Source: Cupriavidus consociatus
Lineage (GTDB): Bacteria; Pseudomonadota; Gammaproteobacteria; Burkholderiales; Burkholderiaceae
NCBI RefSeq assembly: GCF_017814975.1
Contig: NZ_JAGIQA010000014.1
Location: forward strand, 62,001-126,000
Direction of reading: 5' to 3'
Length of the DNA stretch: 64,000 bases
Of this stretch, positions 8,799-16,818 are shown in pieces (the first letter of the stretch is position 1; each line of letters opens with the position of its first letter). The notes below the pieces were generated by a model. That model was not told the origin of the DNA. It worked only from the letters and a program-made list of their open reading frames with translations, and made no database searches. The translations under genes and the position numbers were made by a program.

Positions 8799-8834
8799 GC
8801 GGAGGCCTGCGCGGCCGCTTGCCGCGCCTTCCGC
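8799..8834 (+). terminator. Hairpin after nicB
   Basis: An imperfect GC-rich hairpin begins 7 bp after the nicB stop codon: outer arms GCGGAGG/CCTTCCGC and inner arms GCGCGG/CCGCGC. No T-run follows, so it may protect the mRNA end or be a Rho-linked stop rather than a classical terminator. Confidence 0.35.
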
Positions 8835-9152
8835 ATCCATGCTGACAGTATCCGTGCCGTGCCTGGCAAGGCGCTTTGCCACCGGGCAGGGAGACCTGCG
8901 CCGACATATCGGCGCACTGCGCGCCAGGCGCGGGAAAACCCCGAGGAGAGAAACCGCAGTTCGGCCTTGCCCGCCAGTTTCATGTAGCTTACGCTGAACG
9001 ATCATGTAGTGCGCACTACATGAGTGCCGGCATCGATACCATAAGCCGCGCCGCGGTGCCTCCCGGCACAAGGACGGCGCAAGAACCGCGCAGACGAGCG
9101 GCAGACAAGACAAAAAGACCACAAGATTGGCCCTTTACATCACCGGAAGCGC
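8835..9152. other. Non-coding control region before the MFS gene
   Basis: About 320 bp without a convincing gene. It contains CATGTAG at 8981, a perfect palindrome at 9002-9023, and an AT-rich stretch (9095-9145) just before the sigma-54 promoter. The open frames here lack Shine-Dalgarno sequences and codon bias. Confidence 0.6.
9002..9023. promoter_or_regulatory. 22-bp perfect palindrome, probable enhancer site
   Basis: The core CATGTAGTGCGCACTACATG is flanked by one more T/A pair, making 22 bp of perfect symmetry. A further CATGTAG half-site begins 22 bp upstream (8981), two helical turns away. It lies 130-151 bp upstream of the sigma-54 promoter, the usual distance for an activator (enhancer-binding protein) site. 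The cognate activator is not in the window. Confidence 0.6.
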
Positions 9153-9168
9153 TGGCCCGGGGCTTGCA
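9153..9168 (+). promoter_or_regulatory. Sigma-54 (-24/-12) promoter
   Basis: TGGCCCGGGGCTTGCA matches the consensus TGGCACGNNNNTTGCW at every fixed base except one, with correct GG-GC spacing. Transcription would start near 9179 and read into the leader peptide and MFS gene. Sigma-54 promoters need an ATP-dependent activator, consistent with the upstream palindrome. Confidence 0.75.
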
Positions 9169-9214
9169 TAGTCCACCGCCGTGCCGACCGGGAATTCGGG
9201 CCCGGACAACCAAG

Positions 9215-9225
9215 GGTAGACAACA
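9215..9225 (+). repeat. Direct repeat GGTAGACAACA, copy 1
   Basis: An 11-bp sequence just before the Shine-Dalgarno of the leader peptide; the second copy (9374-9384) runs into the MFS start codon. Both copies are preceded by CAAG or CAA. Confidence 0.6.
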
Positions 9226-9235
9226 AGGAGTGACT

Positions 9236-9298
9236 ATGTCGTATCAGTATCAGGAAGGTGTTGCGAGAGGACTACCTGGTCAGTTCTGGCCTCGCTAG
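9236..9298 (+). CDS. 20-residue leader peptide
   Basis: Encodes MSYQYQEGVARGLPGQFWPR and stops with TAG. It has the best ribosome-binding site in the area, AAGGAG five bases before the ATG. It lies between the sigma-54 promoter and the MFS gene, starting ~57 nt after the predicted transcription start. I do not recognise the peptide. It could be a regulatory upstream ORF that couples ribosome passage to expression of the transporter, or a small functional peptide. Between it and the MFS gene the RNA can form a hairpin with inner stem GCCGC/GCGGC (9321-9333). Confidence 0.5.
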   Translation: MSYQYQEGVARGLPGQFWPR

Positions 9299-9373
9299 AT
9301 TGGGGTAGCCACCATGCTTCGCCGCAACGCGGCACGTGGGCTTCCGAATTCAAGATCCAGCCTATAAAGACAA

Positions 9374-9384
9374 GGTAGACAACA
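9374..9384 (+). repeat. Direct repeat GGTAGACAACA, copy 2
   Basis: Identical to 9215-9225; its last base is the A of the MFS start codon. The shared sequence suggests duplication of a translation-initiation region. Confidence 0.6.
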
Positions 9385-10784
9385 TGTCGTCATCAATTTC
9401 CTCAATGGCAGCAACGACAATCCCGCAGGCAACGGTCGGCGCGCCCCCGCAGCCAAGCGCCCGGGCATCGTCGTCCCAAACCATCACGATCGAGCAAGGC
9501 ATTCGCGCAGCCGGCGTCGGCCGGTTCCAGTATCGGCTGTTCGGCATTTTCGGCCTGGTCTGGCTGGCCGACGCGATGCAGGTGCTGTCGATCGGCTTCA
9601 CCGCGCCTTCCATTGCCACGACATTCGGCATCCCTGTGCCGACCGCCTTGCAGACCGGGACGATGTTCTTCGTCGGCATGCTGATCGGCGCCTTTGCGTT
9701 CGGCCGGCTGGCGGACAGGATCGGCCGCCGGCCGGTGCTGATGATGGCGGTGATCCTGGACGCCATCTGCGGCGTCGCCTCGGCCTTCGCCCCGGATTTC
9801 CAGTGGCTCCTGCTGCTGCGTTTCCTGACCGGCATCGGGGTGGGCGGCACGCTGCCCGTCGACTACACCATGATGGCCGAATTTCTCCCCTCCGACCGGC
9901 GTGGCCGCTGGCTGGTCCTGCTGGAGTCCTTCTGGGCGGTCGGCACGATCCTGCTGGCCGTGCTGGCACTGGTTGCGGTTTCGCGTGGCGATGATGCCTG
10001 GCGCCTGATTTTCTTCGTCACTGGCCTCCCCGCGCTGGTCGGCGTGGTGGTCCGGTTCTTTGTTCCGGAATCGCCGCTCTACCTGAATAAGTCGGGGCGC
10101 TCGGAAGAGGCGCGCGCGGTGCTTCAGCGCGTTGCCAAAGCCAACCGGGTATCGGTGGAAATCGGGGCGCTGGAGCCGCAGAAGATGGAGCGCAAATCGG
10201 TGTTCGCGCTATTCGCGGCCGGATGCCGGCGCCGCAGCATCTGCCTGCTCGCCGCGTGGATGCTGATCTCGATCGCCTACTATGGTGTCTTTGTCTATGT
10301 GCCGGTGAAGCTGGCGGGCCAGGGCCTTGGCTTCATGCGCGGCCAGGTCTTCCTGATCCTGCTCGCGCTGGTCCAGCTGCCCGGCTTCGCGCTCGCCGCG
10401 CACGGCGTCGAGCGCTGGGGGCGAAAGCCGACCCTGATCGGCTTCCTGCTGCTCAGCGCCGCAGGTTGCATGCTGTACAGCCTGGGCACTTCCACGGCGC
10501 TGATCGTCGGCTCCACCCTGCTGATGAGCTTTGCGCTGCTGGGCACCTGGGGCGCGCTCTACGCCTTCACGCCTGAGGTGTATCCGACGGACCTGCGGGC
10601 CAGCGGGATGGGTACCGCCGGTGCGATGGCACGATTCGGCGGCCTGTTCGCCCCTTCGATCATTGCGCCGATCATGGCCACCCAATTCACGCTGGCACTC
10701 GGGTTGCTTTCATCGTTCCTTGCCGTGGCGGCGTTCGCCATCTTCATGGTGGATATCGAGTCCAAGGACCGCGCGCTGGACTGA
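9384..10784 (+). CDS. MFS transporter, NiaP/SV2-like (possible nicotinate importer)
   Basis: A 466-residue major-facilitator protein with about 12 hydrophobic segments. The hallmark loop-2 motif GRLADRIGRRPV appears near residue 110, GIGVGGTLPVDYTMMAEFLP near 145, and an RWGRKP loop in the second half. The ~40-residue N-terminus is Ser/Ala/Thr-rich. The family outline resembles NiaP/SV2-type carriers, some of which take up niacin. Lying 590 bp after nicB on the same strand, it may supply the pathway, but its separate sigma-54 promoter means it can be controlled independently. The ATG at 9384 is preceded by AAGG; a frame extension to 9336 overlaps the leader hairpin and is unlikely. Substrate unproven. 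Confidence 0.75.
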   Translation: MSSSISSMAATTIPQATVGAPPQPSARASSSQTITIEQGIRAAGVGRFQYRLFGIFGLVWLADAMQVLSIGFTAPSIATTFGIPVPTALQTGTMFFVGMLIGAFAFGRLADRIGRRPVLMMAVILDAICGVASAFAPDFQWLLLLRFLTGIGVGGTLPVDYTMMAEFLPSDRRGRWLVLLESFWAVGTILLAVLALVAVSRGDDAWRLIFFVTGLPALVGVVVRFFVPESPLYLNKSGRSEEARAVLQRVAKANRVSVEIGALEPQKMERKSVFALFAAGCRRRSICLLAAWMLISIAYYGVFVYVPVKLAGQGLGFMRGQVFLILLALVQLPGFALAAHGVERWGRKPTLIGFLLLSAAGCMLYSLGTSTALIVGSTLLMSFALLGTWGALYAFTPEVYPTDLRASGMGTAGAMARFGGLFAPSIIAPIMATQFTLALGLLSSFLAVAAFAIFMVDIESKDRALD

Positions 10785-10818
10785 CGCGCGCCGGTTAAGG
10801 CCAAGCTTGGCGGGGACC

Positions 10819-10841
10819 GGGCCGCAGCCGCGCTGCGGCCC
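10819..10841 (+). terminator. Hairpin after MFS gene
   Basis: Perfect 10-bp stem GGGCCGCAGC/GCTGCGGCCC around a CGC loop, 35 bp after the MFS stop codon. Only a weak pyrimidine tract (GCTTCCATT) follows, so terminator strength is uncertain. Confidence 0.55.
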
Positions 10842-10849
10842 GCTTCCAT

Positions 10850-10899
10850 TACAATCCGGCTACAACGGCGCGGCGGCCGGGCCCACCCGACCCGGCCGC
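10850..10899 (+). promoter_or_regulatory. upp promoter -10 and 5' hairpin
   Basis: TACAAT (10850-10855) is a good -10 hexamer 92 bp before upp; no good -35 is visible. The predicted RNA soon forms a perfect 9-bp hairpin, GCGGCCGGG (10873-10881) with CCCGGCCGC (10891-10899). Confidence 0.4.
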
Positions 10900-10946
10900 C
10901 CGCTTCAGCCGCTTGCCCCTATCCCGCCGAGCCCTCGCCGCCAGCC

Positions 10947-11597
10947 ATGAAACAAGATCCGCGCTTTCCCAACCTGTTCATCCTCGACCACCCGCTGATC
11001 CAGCACAAGCTCTCGCACATGCGCGACAAGGAAACGTCCACGCGCACCTTCCGCGAGCTGCTGCGCGAGATCACGCTGCTGATGGGCTACGAGATCACGC
11101 GCAATCTGCCGCTGACCACGCGCCGCATCGACACGCCGCTGGTGGAACTGGATGCCCCGGTGATCGCCGGCAAGAAGCTGACCATCGTCCCGGTGCTGCG
11201 CGCCGGTGTGGGCATGAGCGATGGCCTGGTGGAGCTGATCCCGTCCGCGCGCATCGGCCATATCGGCGTGTACCGCGACGAGCAGCACCGCCCGGTCGAA
11301 TACCTGGTGCGGCTGCCTGACCTGGAAGACCGCAGCTTTATCCTGTGCGACCCGATGGTGGCCACCGGCTACTCGGCCGTGCATGCGGTCGAAGTGCTCA
11401 AGCGTCGCGGCGTCAAGGACGAGGCCATCACCTTCGTCGCGCTGGTGGCGGCGCCGGAAGGTGTGGAGGTGTTCCAGAAGGCGCATCCGAACGTCAAGCT
11501 GTACGTGGCCTCGCTGGACAGCCACCTGGATGCGGATGCCTACATCGTGCCGGGGCTGGGCGACGCGGGCGACCGGCTGTTCGGCACCAAGAACTGA
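10947..11597 (+). CDS. upp: Uracil phosphoribosyltransferase
   Basis: Pyrimidine salvage: joins uracil and PRPP to make UMP. The 216-residue length and sequence are typical, with the PRPP loop DPMVATGYS at 135-143 and the C-terminal uracil-binding YIVPGLGDAGDRLFGT. It appears to be a single-gene transcript with its own promoter. A uracil/xanthine-type permease that could feed it lies far away at 52.7-54.0 kb. Confidence 0.97.
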   Translation: MKQDPRFPNLFILDHPLIQHKLSHMRDKETSTRTFRELLREITLLMGYEITRNLPLTTRRIDTPLVELDAPVIAGKKLTIVPVLRAGVGMSDGLVELIPSARIGHIGVYRDEQHRPVEYLVRLPDLEDRSFILCDPMVATGYSAVHAVEVLKRRGVKDEAITFVALVAAPEGVEVFQKAHPNVKLYVASLDSHLDADAYIVPGLGDAGDRLFGTKN

Positions 11598-11709
11598 CAC
11601 GTGCCGGCCCGGCGCGGGCTTGACCAGCCTCAATAGCGCGCGCCACGTGGCTCCCTACACTGGCGGCAGTCGCTGGCGACACCCGCTGGCGGTTGTTCCG
11701 CCGGCACAT

Positions 11710-11746
11710 GCCGCCAACCCAATGCGGCCAACCCAATGCCGCCAAC
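11710..11746. repeat. 14-bp imperfect tandem repeat
   Basis: The unit GCCGCCAACCCAAT is present about 2.6 times (one G/C variant), ending 14 bp before the DUF3149 start. It may be simple slippage; no gene function is implied. Confidence 0.6.
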
Positions 11747-11759
11747 CAGGGAGCCAACC

Positions 11760-11924
11760 ATGGAAGCCATCAAGATTCTCTTCAGCACCAGCACCGGCCT
11801 GATGAGCCTTGGCGTGATCGCCTTTATCATCGGCATGGGCTGGTTCTTCGCGCGGATGTTCGCGCGCAAGATGCGCGAAGACGCGGCGGCGGCGAAGGCG
11901 CAGCAAGGCGCCCAGCGCCGCTGA
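11760..11924 (+). CDS. DUF3149 small membrane protein
   Basis: 54 residues with one transmembrane helix (LMSLGVIAFIIGMGWFFARM, about 17-36) and a basic/Ala-rich tail. The length, the N-terminal IKILFSTSTGLMSLG and the following FxRxF pattern match DUF3149, a family of unknown function found in proteobacteria. The ATG at 11760 is preferred over 11736 because the upstream residues come from the tandem repeat. It ends just before a bidirectional terminator shared with the converging HerA-like gene. Confidence 0.75.
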   Translation: MEAIKILFSTSTGLMSLGVIAFIIGMGWFFARMFARKMREDAAAAKAQQGAQRR

Positions 11925-11930
11925 AAGCAA

Positions 11931-11953
11931 AGGGGCCGCACTGCGCGGCCCCT
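11931..11953. terminator. Bidirectional terminator, DUF3149 / HerA-like gene
   Basis: Nine-base-pair stem AGGGGCCGC/GCGGCCCCT with loop ACTGC between two converging genes. Pyrimidines (GTTCCTTTCC) follow on the plus strand. Confidence 0.65.
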
Positions 11954-11970
11954 GTTCCTTTCCGGGTCGT

Positions 11971-13485
11971 CTACTTTTTCTTCCCGAGCAGGCTGCCAAG
12001 CACGCCACGAATCAGCTCGCGGCCTACCTGCGATCCCACCGTGCGCGCCGCCGACTTGGCCATCGACTCCAGGATCGAATCCCCGCGCCCGCTCTTGCCG
12101 GTGCCCTTGGTCAGCGTGCCGAAGATATCCCCGGCAGTGCCGAGCCAGCCGCTGTCCTGCTCCGATTCCGGCTTGGCTTCCGGCTGCTTGCCCTTGCCGT
12201 TGGCAACCGTCGGCACGCCGCCACGCAGCTTTTCGTAAGCCGATTCGCGATCCACGGCCGTTTCGTAGGTCCCCGCGACCAGCGAGTTCGCGACCAGCTG
12301 CCTGCGCTCCTCGTCGGTCGCCGGGCCGATGCGGCTGCCTGGCGGCAGCACCCACGCGCGCTCGGTCACGCACGGCGTGCCCCTGGCGTCCAGGAACGAC
12401 ACCAGCGCCTCGCCCACGCCCAGTTCGCCGATCGCGGTTTCCAGGTCCAGCCCGGGGTTGGCGCGCATGGTGGTGGCCGCCACCTTGACTGCCTTCTGGT
12501 CGCGCGGCGTGAACGCGCGCAGCGCGTGCTGCACGCGGTTGCCCAGCTGGCCCAGCACCGTGTCGGGGATGTCGACCGGGTTCTGCGTGACGAAATACAC
12601 GCCCACGCCCTTGGAGCGGATCAGCCGCACCACCTGCTCGATCTTGTCGAGCAACGCCTTGGGCGCGTCATTGAACAGCAGGTGCGCCTCGTCGAAGAAG
12701 AACACCAGCTTGGGCTTGTCCAGATCGCCGGCCTCGGGCAGCTTCTCGAACAGCTCGGACAGCATCCACAGCAGGAAGGTGGCATACAGCCGTGGCGAGT
12801 TCATCAGCTTGTCCGCCGCCAGGATATTGACCACGCCCTGGCCTTTCTCGGTCTGGATGAAGTCTTCCAGGTTCAGCATCGGCTCGCCGAAGAAAACATC
12901 GCCGCCCTGCGACTCCAGCGCCAGCAGCCCCCGCTGGATCGCGCCGACCGAGGCGGCGGAGATATTGCCGTACTCGGTCGTGAACTGCGAGGCGTTGTCG
13001 CCCACGTACTGCAGCATCGCGCGCAGGTCCTTGGCGTCGAGCAGCAGCAGGCCGTTGGCGTCGGCGATGCGGAATACCAGGTTGAGCACGCCCTGCTGGG
13101 TGTCGTTGAGTTCCAGCATGCGCGACAGCAGCAGCGGGCCCATGTGCGAGACCGTGGCGCGCACCGGGTGGCCTTTCTGGCCGAACACGTCCCACAGCGT
13201 GGTCGGGCACCCGCCCCATGCTGGCTCCGGCAAGCCAAGGTCGGCCAGGCGCTGCCTGAGCTTGTCCGACAGCTGGCCGGATTGAGAAATGCCGGTCAGG
13301 TCACCTTTGACGTCGGCCATGAACACCGGCACGCCCAGGCGCGAAAAGCCCTGCGCCAGCGTCTGCAGCGTGACGGTCTTGCCGGTGCCGGTAGCGCCCG
13401 TGATCAGGCCGTGGCGGTTGCCCATCTGCGGCAGCAGCACCAGGTCGTGTTCGGCGTTCTTGGCGATAAGGATGGGGTCGGCCAT
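11971..13485 (-). CDS. HerA-like ATPase (DUF853 family)
   Basis: A 504-residue P-loop ATPase related to HerA/FtsK motors and to E. coli YjgR. Walker A is GATGTGKT (30-37) and Walker B is LVFFFDEAH with DEAH at 265-268. The C-terminal ~100 residues are low-complexity and end in LLGKKK. The start at 13485 gives MADPILIAKN; the upstream frame to 13521 has no ribosome-binding site. The cellular role of the family is not established; a DNA-translocating function is inferred from homology. Divergent from yebC. Confidence 0.85.
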   Translation of the reverse strand: MADPILIAKNAEHDLVLLPQMGNRHGLITGATGTGKTVTLQTLAQGFSRLGVPVFMADVKGDLTGISQSGQLSDKLRQRLADLGLPEPAWGGCPTTLWDVFGQKGHPVRATVSHMGPLLLSRMLELNDTQQGVLNLVFRIADANGLLLLDAKDLRAMLQYVGDNASQFTTEYGNISAASVGAIQRGLLALESQGGDVFFGEPMLNLEDFIQTEKGQGVVNILAADKLMNSPRLYATFLLWMLSELFEKLPEAGDLDKPKLVFFFDEAHLLFNDAPKALLDKIEQVVRLIRSKGVGVYFVTQNPVDIPDTVLGQLGNRVQHALRAFTPRDQKAVKVAATTMRANPGLDLETAIGELGVGEALVSFLDARGTPCVTERAWVLPPGSRIGPATDEERRQLVANSLVAGTYETAVDRESAYEKLRGGVPTVANGKGKQPEAKPESEQDSGWLGTAGDIFGTLTKGTGKSGRGDSILESMAKSAARTVGSQVGRELIRGVLGSLLGKKK

Positions 13486-13661
13486 GGTCTTCCTGGTAGC
13501 AAGTGCCGTGGGACTCGCCACGGCAGCGGCGCGGGCAGGCCCGCGTGATAAAATCCTGGGCTGATTATAGCCAGCCGCCAGGCATATCCGTCACCTGGCG
13601 CCCGTGCCTGGCATCCCGTATTCCCTCACCGCATAACACCTTTTCCGCCTCGGAGAGCATC

Positions 13662-14387
13662 ATGGCCGGTCACTCGAAATGGGCCAATATCAAACACAAG
13701 AAAGCCGCCGCTGACGCCAAGCGCGGCAAGATCTGGACCCGCCTGATCAAGGAAATCACCGTTGCCGCCAAGCTCGGCGGCGGCGATGTCGACTCCAACC
13801 CGCGCCTGCGCCTGTCGATCGACAAGGCCATGGACGCGAACATGCCCAAGGACAACATCCAGCGCGCGATCCAGCGCGGCGTGGGCGGCCTCGAGGGCGC
13901 CAACTACGAAGAGATCCGCTACGAAGGCTACGGCCTGGCCGGCGCGGCCATCATCGTCGACTGCCTGACCGACAACCGCACCCGCACCGTGGCCGAGGTG
14001 CGCCACGCGTTCTCCAAGCATGGCGGCAACATGGGCAACGAAGGCTCGGTGGCATTCATGTTCACCCACTGCGGCCAGTTCCTGTTCGCGCCCGGCACGC
14101 CGGAAGACAAGCTGATGGAAGCCGCGCTGGAAGCCGGCGCCGACGACGTCGTCACCAATGATGACGAATCGATCGAAGTGACCTGCCCGCCCAACGATTT
14201 CCCGGCGGTGAAGGCCGCGCTGGAAGCCGCCGGCTTCAAGGCCGAAGTGGCCGACGTGGTAATGAAGCCGCAGAACGAAGTCAGCTTCGCCGGCGACGAC
14301 GCGGCCAGGATGCAGAAGCTGCTCGACGCCCTGGAAAACCTCGACGACGTGCAGGAAGTCTTCACCAACGCGGTGATCGAAGACTAA
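13662..14387 (+). CDS. yebC: YebC/PmpR family regulator
   Basis: The 241-residue protein starts MAGHSKWANIKHKK, the family signature, and follows GGAGAG. Members of the YebC/TACO1 family act as transcriptional regulators or help ribosomes translate difficult proline stretches. A TAAAAT -10-like hexamer lies at 13549. It is followed by a strong terminator and then purD. Confidence 0.95.
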   Translation: MAGHSKWANIKHKKAAADAKRGKIWTRLIKEITVAAKLGGGDVDSNPRLRLSIDKAMDANMPKDNIQRAIQRGVGGLEGANYEEIRYEGYGLAGAAIIVDCLTDNRTRTVAEVRHAFSKHGGNMGNEGSVAFMFTHCGQFLFAPGTPEDKLMEAALEAGADDVVTNDDESIEVTCPPNDFPAVKAALEAAGFKAEVADVVMKPQNEVSFAGDDAARMQKLLDALENLDDVQEVFTNAVIED

Positions 14388-14409
14388 GCTGAAGCAACAA
14401 GCCCCCCAT

Positions 14410-14446
14410 GGCGGCGGCCCGGACTCAGACCAGGCCGCCGCCTTTT
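14410..14446 (+). terminator. Intrinsic terminator after yebC
   Basis: Ten-base-pair perfect stem GGCGGCGGCC/GGCCGCCGCC with a 13-nt loop, directly followed by TTTT. It starts 22 bp after the yebC stop codon. Confidence 0.88.
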
Positions 14447-14475
14447 AGTATCTGTTTCTTTTCTGGCAGTGGATC

Positions 14476-15744
14476 ATGAAAGTATTGGTTGTCGGCTCGG
14501 GTGGACGTGAACACGCGCTGGCCTGGAAATTGGCCCAATCCCCCAAGGTACAGGTGGTGTACGTGGCGCCGGGCAACGGCGGAACCGCGCTCGACAAGCG
14601 CCTGCAGAACGTTCCGCTGACGGATCCGGAAGTCATCGCCGCCTTTGCCGAGCGCGAAGGCGTGGCCTTTACCGTGGTCGGGCCGGAGGCACCGCTGGCG
14701 GCAGGCATCGTCGATATCTTCCGCGCCAAGGGCCTGCGCATCTTCGGGCCGAGCAAGGCGGCCGCACAGCTGGAATCGTCAAAGGACTTCGCCAAGGCGT
14801 TCATGCAGCGCCATGGCATCCCGACCGCCGCCTACCAGACCTTCTCCGATGCCGCCCAGGCGCATGCCTATATTGACGCACAGGGCGCGCCGATCGTGAT
14901 CAAGGCCGACGGCCTGGCCGCGGGCAAGGGCGTGGTGGTGGCGATGTCGCTGGAAGAAGCCCACACCGCGGTCGACATGATGCTGGCCGACAACAAGCTG
15001 GGCGATGCCGGCGCGCGCGTCGTGATCGAGGAATTCCTGGAAGGCGAGGAAGCCAGCTTCATCGTGCTGGTCGACGGCAAGAACGTGCTGGCGCTGGCCA
15101 CCAGCCAGGACCACAAGCGCCTGCTGGATGCCGACGCCGGTCCCAACACCGGCGGCATGGGCGCCTACTCCCCCGCCCCCGTGGTCACGCCCGCGCTGCA
15201 CGCCCGCGCGCTGCGCGAGATCATCCTGCCGACCGTGCGCGGCATGGAGAAGGACGGCATCCCTTATACGGGCTTCCTGTACGCCGGCCTGATGATCGAC
15301 AAGGACGGCAACCTGAAGACGCTGGAATTCAACTGCCGCATGGGCGACCCGGAAACCCAGCCGATCCTGGCGCGCCTGAAGACCGACCTGGTCGACGTGA
15401 TGGAGCACGCTGTCGACGGCAAGCTCGACAGCATCGAGCTGGACTGGGACCGCCGCACCGCGCTGGGCGTGGTGATGGCCGCATACAACTACCCGGACAG
15501 CCCGCGCAAGGGCGATGCCATCACCGGCATCCCGGCCGAGACCGACGACAGCGTGACCTTCCACGCCGGCACCACGCTCAAGGACGGCACCCTGCTGACC
15601 TCGGGCGGACGCGTGCTGTGCGTGGTCGGGCTGGCCGACACCGTCAAGGCCGCGCAGCGCGCCGCCTATGCCGCGGTCGAGCAGATCCGGTTCGACGGCA
15701 TGCAGTACCGGACCGATATCGGTTACCGCGCCGTCAAGCGCTGA
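14476..15744 (+). CDS. purD: Phosphoribosylamine-glycine ligase
   Basis: Second step of de novo purine synthesis: ATP-dependent joining of glycine to phosphoribosylamine. 422 residues, full length, beginning MKVLVVGSGGREHALAWKLA. The ATP-grasp signatures include IKADGLAAGKGVVVA and the metal-binding LEFNCRMGDPETQ. Its start lies 29 bp after the yebC terminator, so the promoter must lie in that short gap or overlap the terminator. Confidence 0.97.
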   Translation: MKVLVVGSGGREHALAWKLAQSPKVQVVYVAPGNGGTALDKRLQNVPLTDPEVIAAFAEREGVAFTVVGPEAPLAAGIVDIFRAKGLRIFGPSKAAAQLESSKDFAKAFMQRHGIPTAAYQTFSDAAQAHAYIDAQGAPIVIKADGLAAGKGVVVAMSLEEAHTAVDMMLADNKLGDAGARVVIEEFLEGEEASFIVLVDGKNVLALATSQDHKRLLDADAGPNTGGMGAYSPAPVVTPALHARALREIILPTVRGMEKDGIPYTGFLYAGLMIDKDGNLKTLEFNCRMGDPETQPILARLKTDLVDVMEHAVDGKLDSIELDWDRRTALGVVMAAYNYPDSPRKGDAITGIPAETDDSVTFHAGTTLKDGTLLTSGGRVLCVVGLADTVKAAQRAAYAAVEQIRFDGMQYRTDIGYRAVKR

Positions 15745-15800
15745 TTGGCCGCCGGCGGGGCCTCAGCGGCCCTGGGCGTCCAACAGGCCGCCCCAGCCGG

Positions 15801-15849
15801 TACAATCGTGACAATGCTGTGACGTACCCGGCAGCCGACTGGCTGCCGG
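15801..15849 (+). promoter_or_regulatory. hemF promoter -10 and leader hairpin
   Basis: TACAAT (15801-15806) lies 90 bp before hemF. Downstream, CCGGCAGCC (15828-15836) pairs perfectly with GGCTGCCGG (15841-15849) around GACT, so the hemF mRNA would begin with a stable hairpin. No clear -35 is visible. Confidence 0.4.
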
Positions 15850-15896
15850 ACTGCCATCCGGCCGGTCCATTCGTCGGTTTATCCGATTCAGCCACC

Positions 15897-16808
15897 ATGA
15901 TCGATTCCCAGGCAGTCCGTGCCTACCTGCTCGGCCTGCAAGACCGCATCACCGATGCCATCGGCGCCATCGACGGCCAGCCGTTCCTGACCGACGCCTG
16001 GGAGAAACCGCCCACCGAACGCCTGCGCGGCAGCGGCCGTACCCGCATCCTGGAAGGCGGCGCGGTGATGGAGCGCGCCGGCGTGGGCTTTTCCCACGTC
16101 AGCGGCGAAACCCTGCCGCCATCGGCCAGCGCCAACCGTCCCGAACTGGCCGGGCGCAGCTTCGAGGCGATGGGCGTATCGCTGGTGTTCCATCCGCGCA
16201 ATCCCTACGTGCCCACGGTGCACATGAACGTGCGCTGCTTCGTGGCGGTAAAGCCCGACGCCGAGCCGGTCTGGTGGTTCGGCGGCGGCATGGACCTGAC
16301 GCCCTACTATGGCAACGCCGGGGACTGCACGCATTTCCACCGCACCTGCCAGCAGGCGCTGTCCCCATATGGCGACGAGCTGTATCCGCGCTTCAAGCAG
16401 TGGTGCGACGAGTATTTCTTCCTGAAGCACCGCAACGAGGCGCGCGGTGTGGGCGGGATCTTCTTCGACGACTTCTCGGCGCTGGGCTTCGAGCGCAGCT
16501 TCGCCATGATGCAATCGGTCGGCGACGCCTTCCTGGACGCCTACCTGCCCATCCTGGAGGCCCGCAAGGACATGCCCTATGGCGAGCGCGAGCGCGCCTT
16601 CCAGGCCTACCGGCGCGGGCGTTATGTCGAATTCAACCTGGTGTTCGACCGCGGCACGCTGTTCGGCCTGCAGTCGGGCGGACGCGCCGAATCCATTCTG
16701 ATGTCGATGCCGCCGCTGGTGACCTGGCGCTATGACTGGCAACCTGAAGCGGGCAGCCCCGAAGCGGCGCTGTACACCGACTTCCTGCCGGCACGCGACT
16801 GGGCCTGA
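15897..16808 (+). CDS. hemF: Oxygen-dependent coproporphyrinogen III oxidase
   Basis: Converts coproporphyrinogen III to protoporphyrinogen IX in aerobic haem synthesis. 303 residues, the normal length, with the family block PTVHMNVRCF, the FGGGMDLTPYY metal/substrate segment and the C-terminal LMSMPP. The start MIDSQAVRAYL is chosen because upstream in-frame residues are not family-like. It ends 10 bp before nadD, so the two are probably co-transcribed. Confidence 0.97.
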   Translation: MIDSQAVRAYLLGLQDRITDAIGAIDGQPFLTDAWEKPPTERLRGSGRTRILEGGAVMERAGVGFSHVSGETLPPSASANRPELAGRSFEAMGVSLVFHPRNPYVPTVHMNVRCFVAVKPDAEPVWWFGGGMDLTPYYGNAGDCTHFHRTCQQALSPYGDELYPRFKQWCDEYFFLKHRNEARGVGGIFFDDFSALGFERSFAMMQSVGDAFLDAYLPILEARKDMPYGERERAFQAYRRGRYVEFNLVFDRGTLFGLQSGGRAESILMSMPPLVTWRYDWQPEAGSPEAALYTDFLPARDWA

Positions 16809-16818
16809 CGGCAGACTT

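Noticed and set aside
9002..9023. Palindrome as an attachment site or terminator
   Set aside because: No integrase, no second copy and no T-run; its distance to the sigma-54 promoter fits an enhancer better.
8876..9298. 140-codon frame ending in the leader peptide
   Set aside because: The upstream part runs across the palindrome and the sigma-54 promoter and lacks coding character; only the last 20 codons have a proper start.
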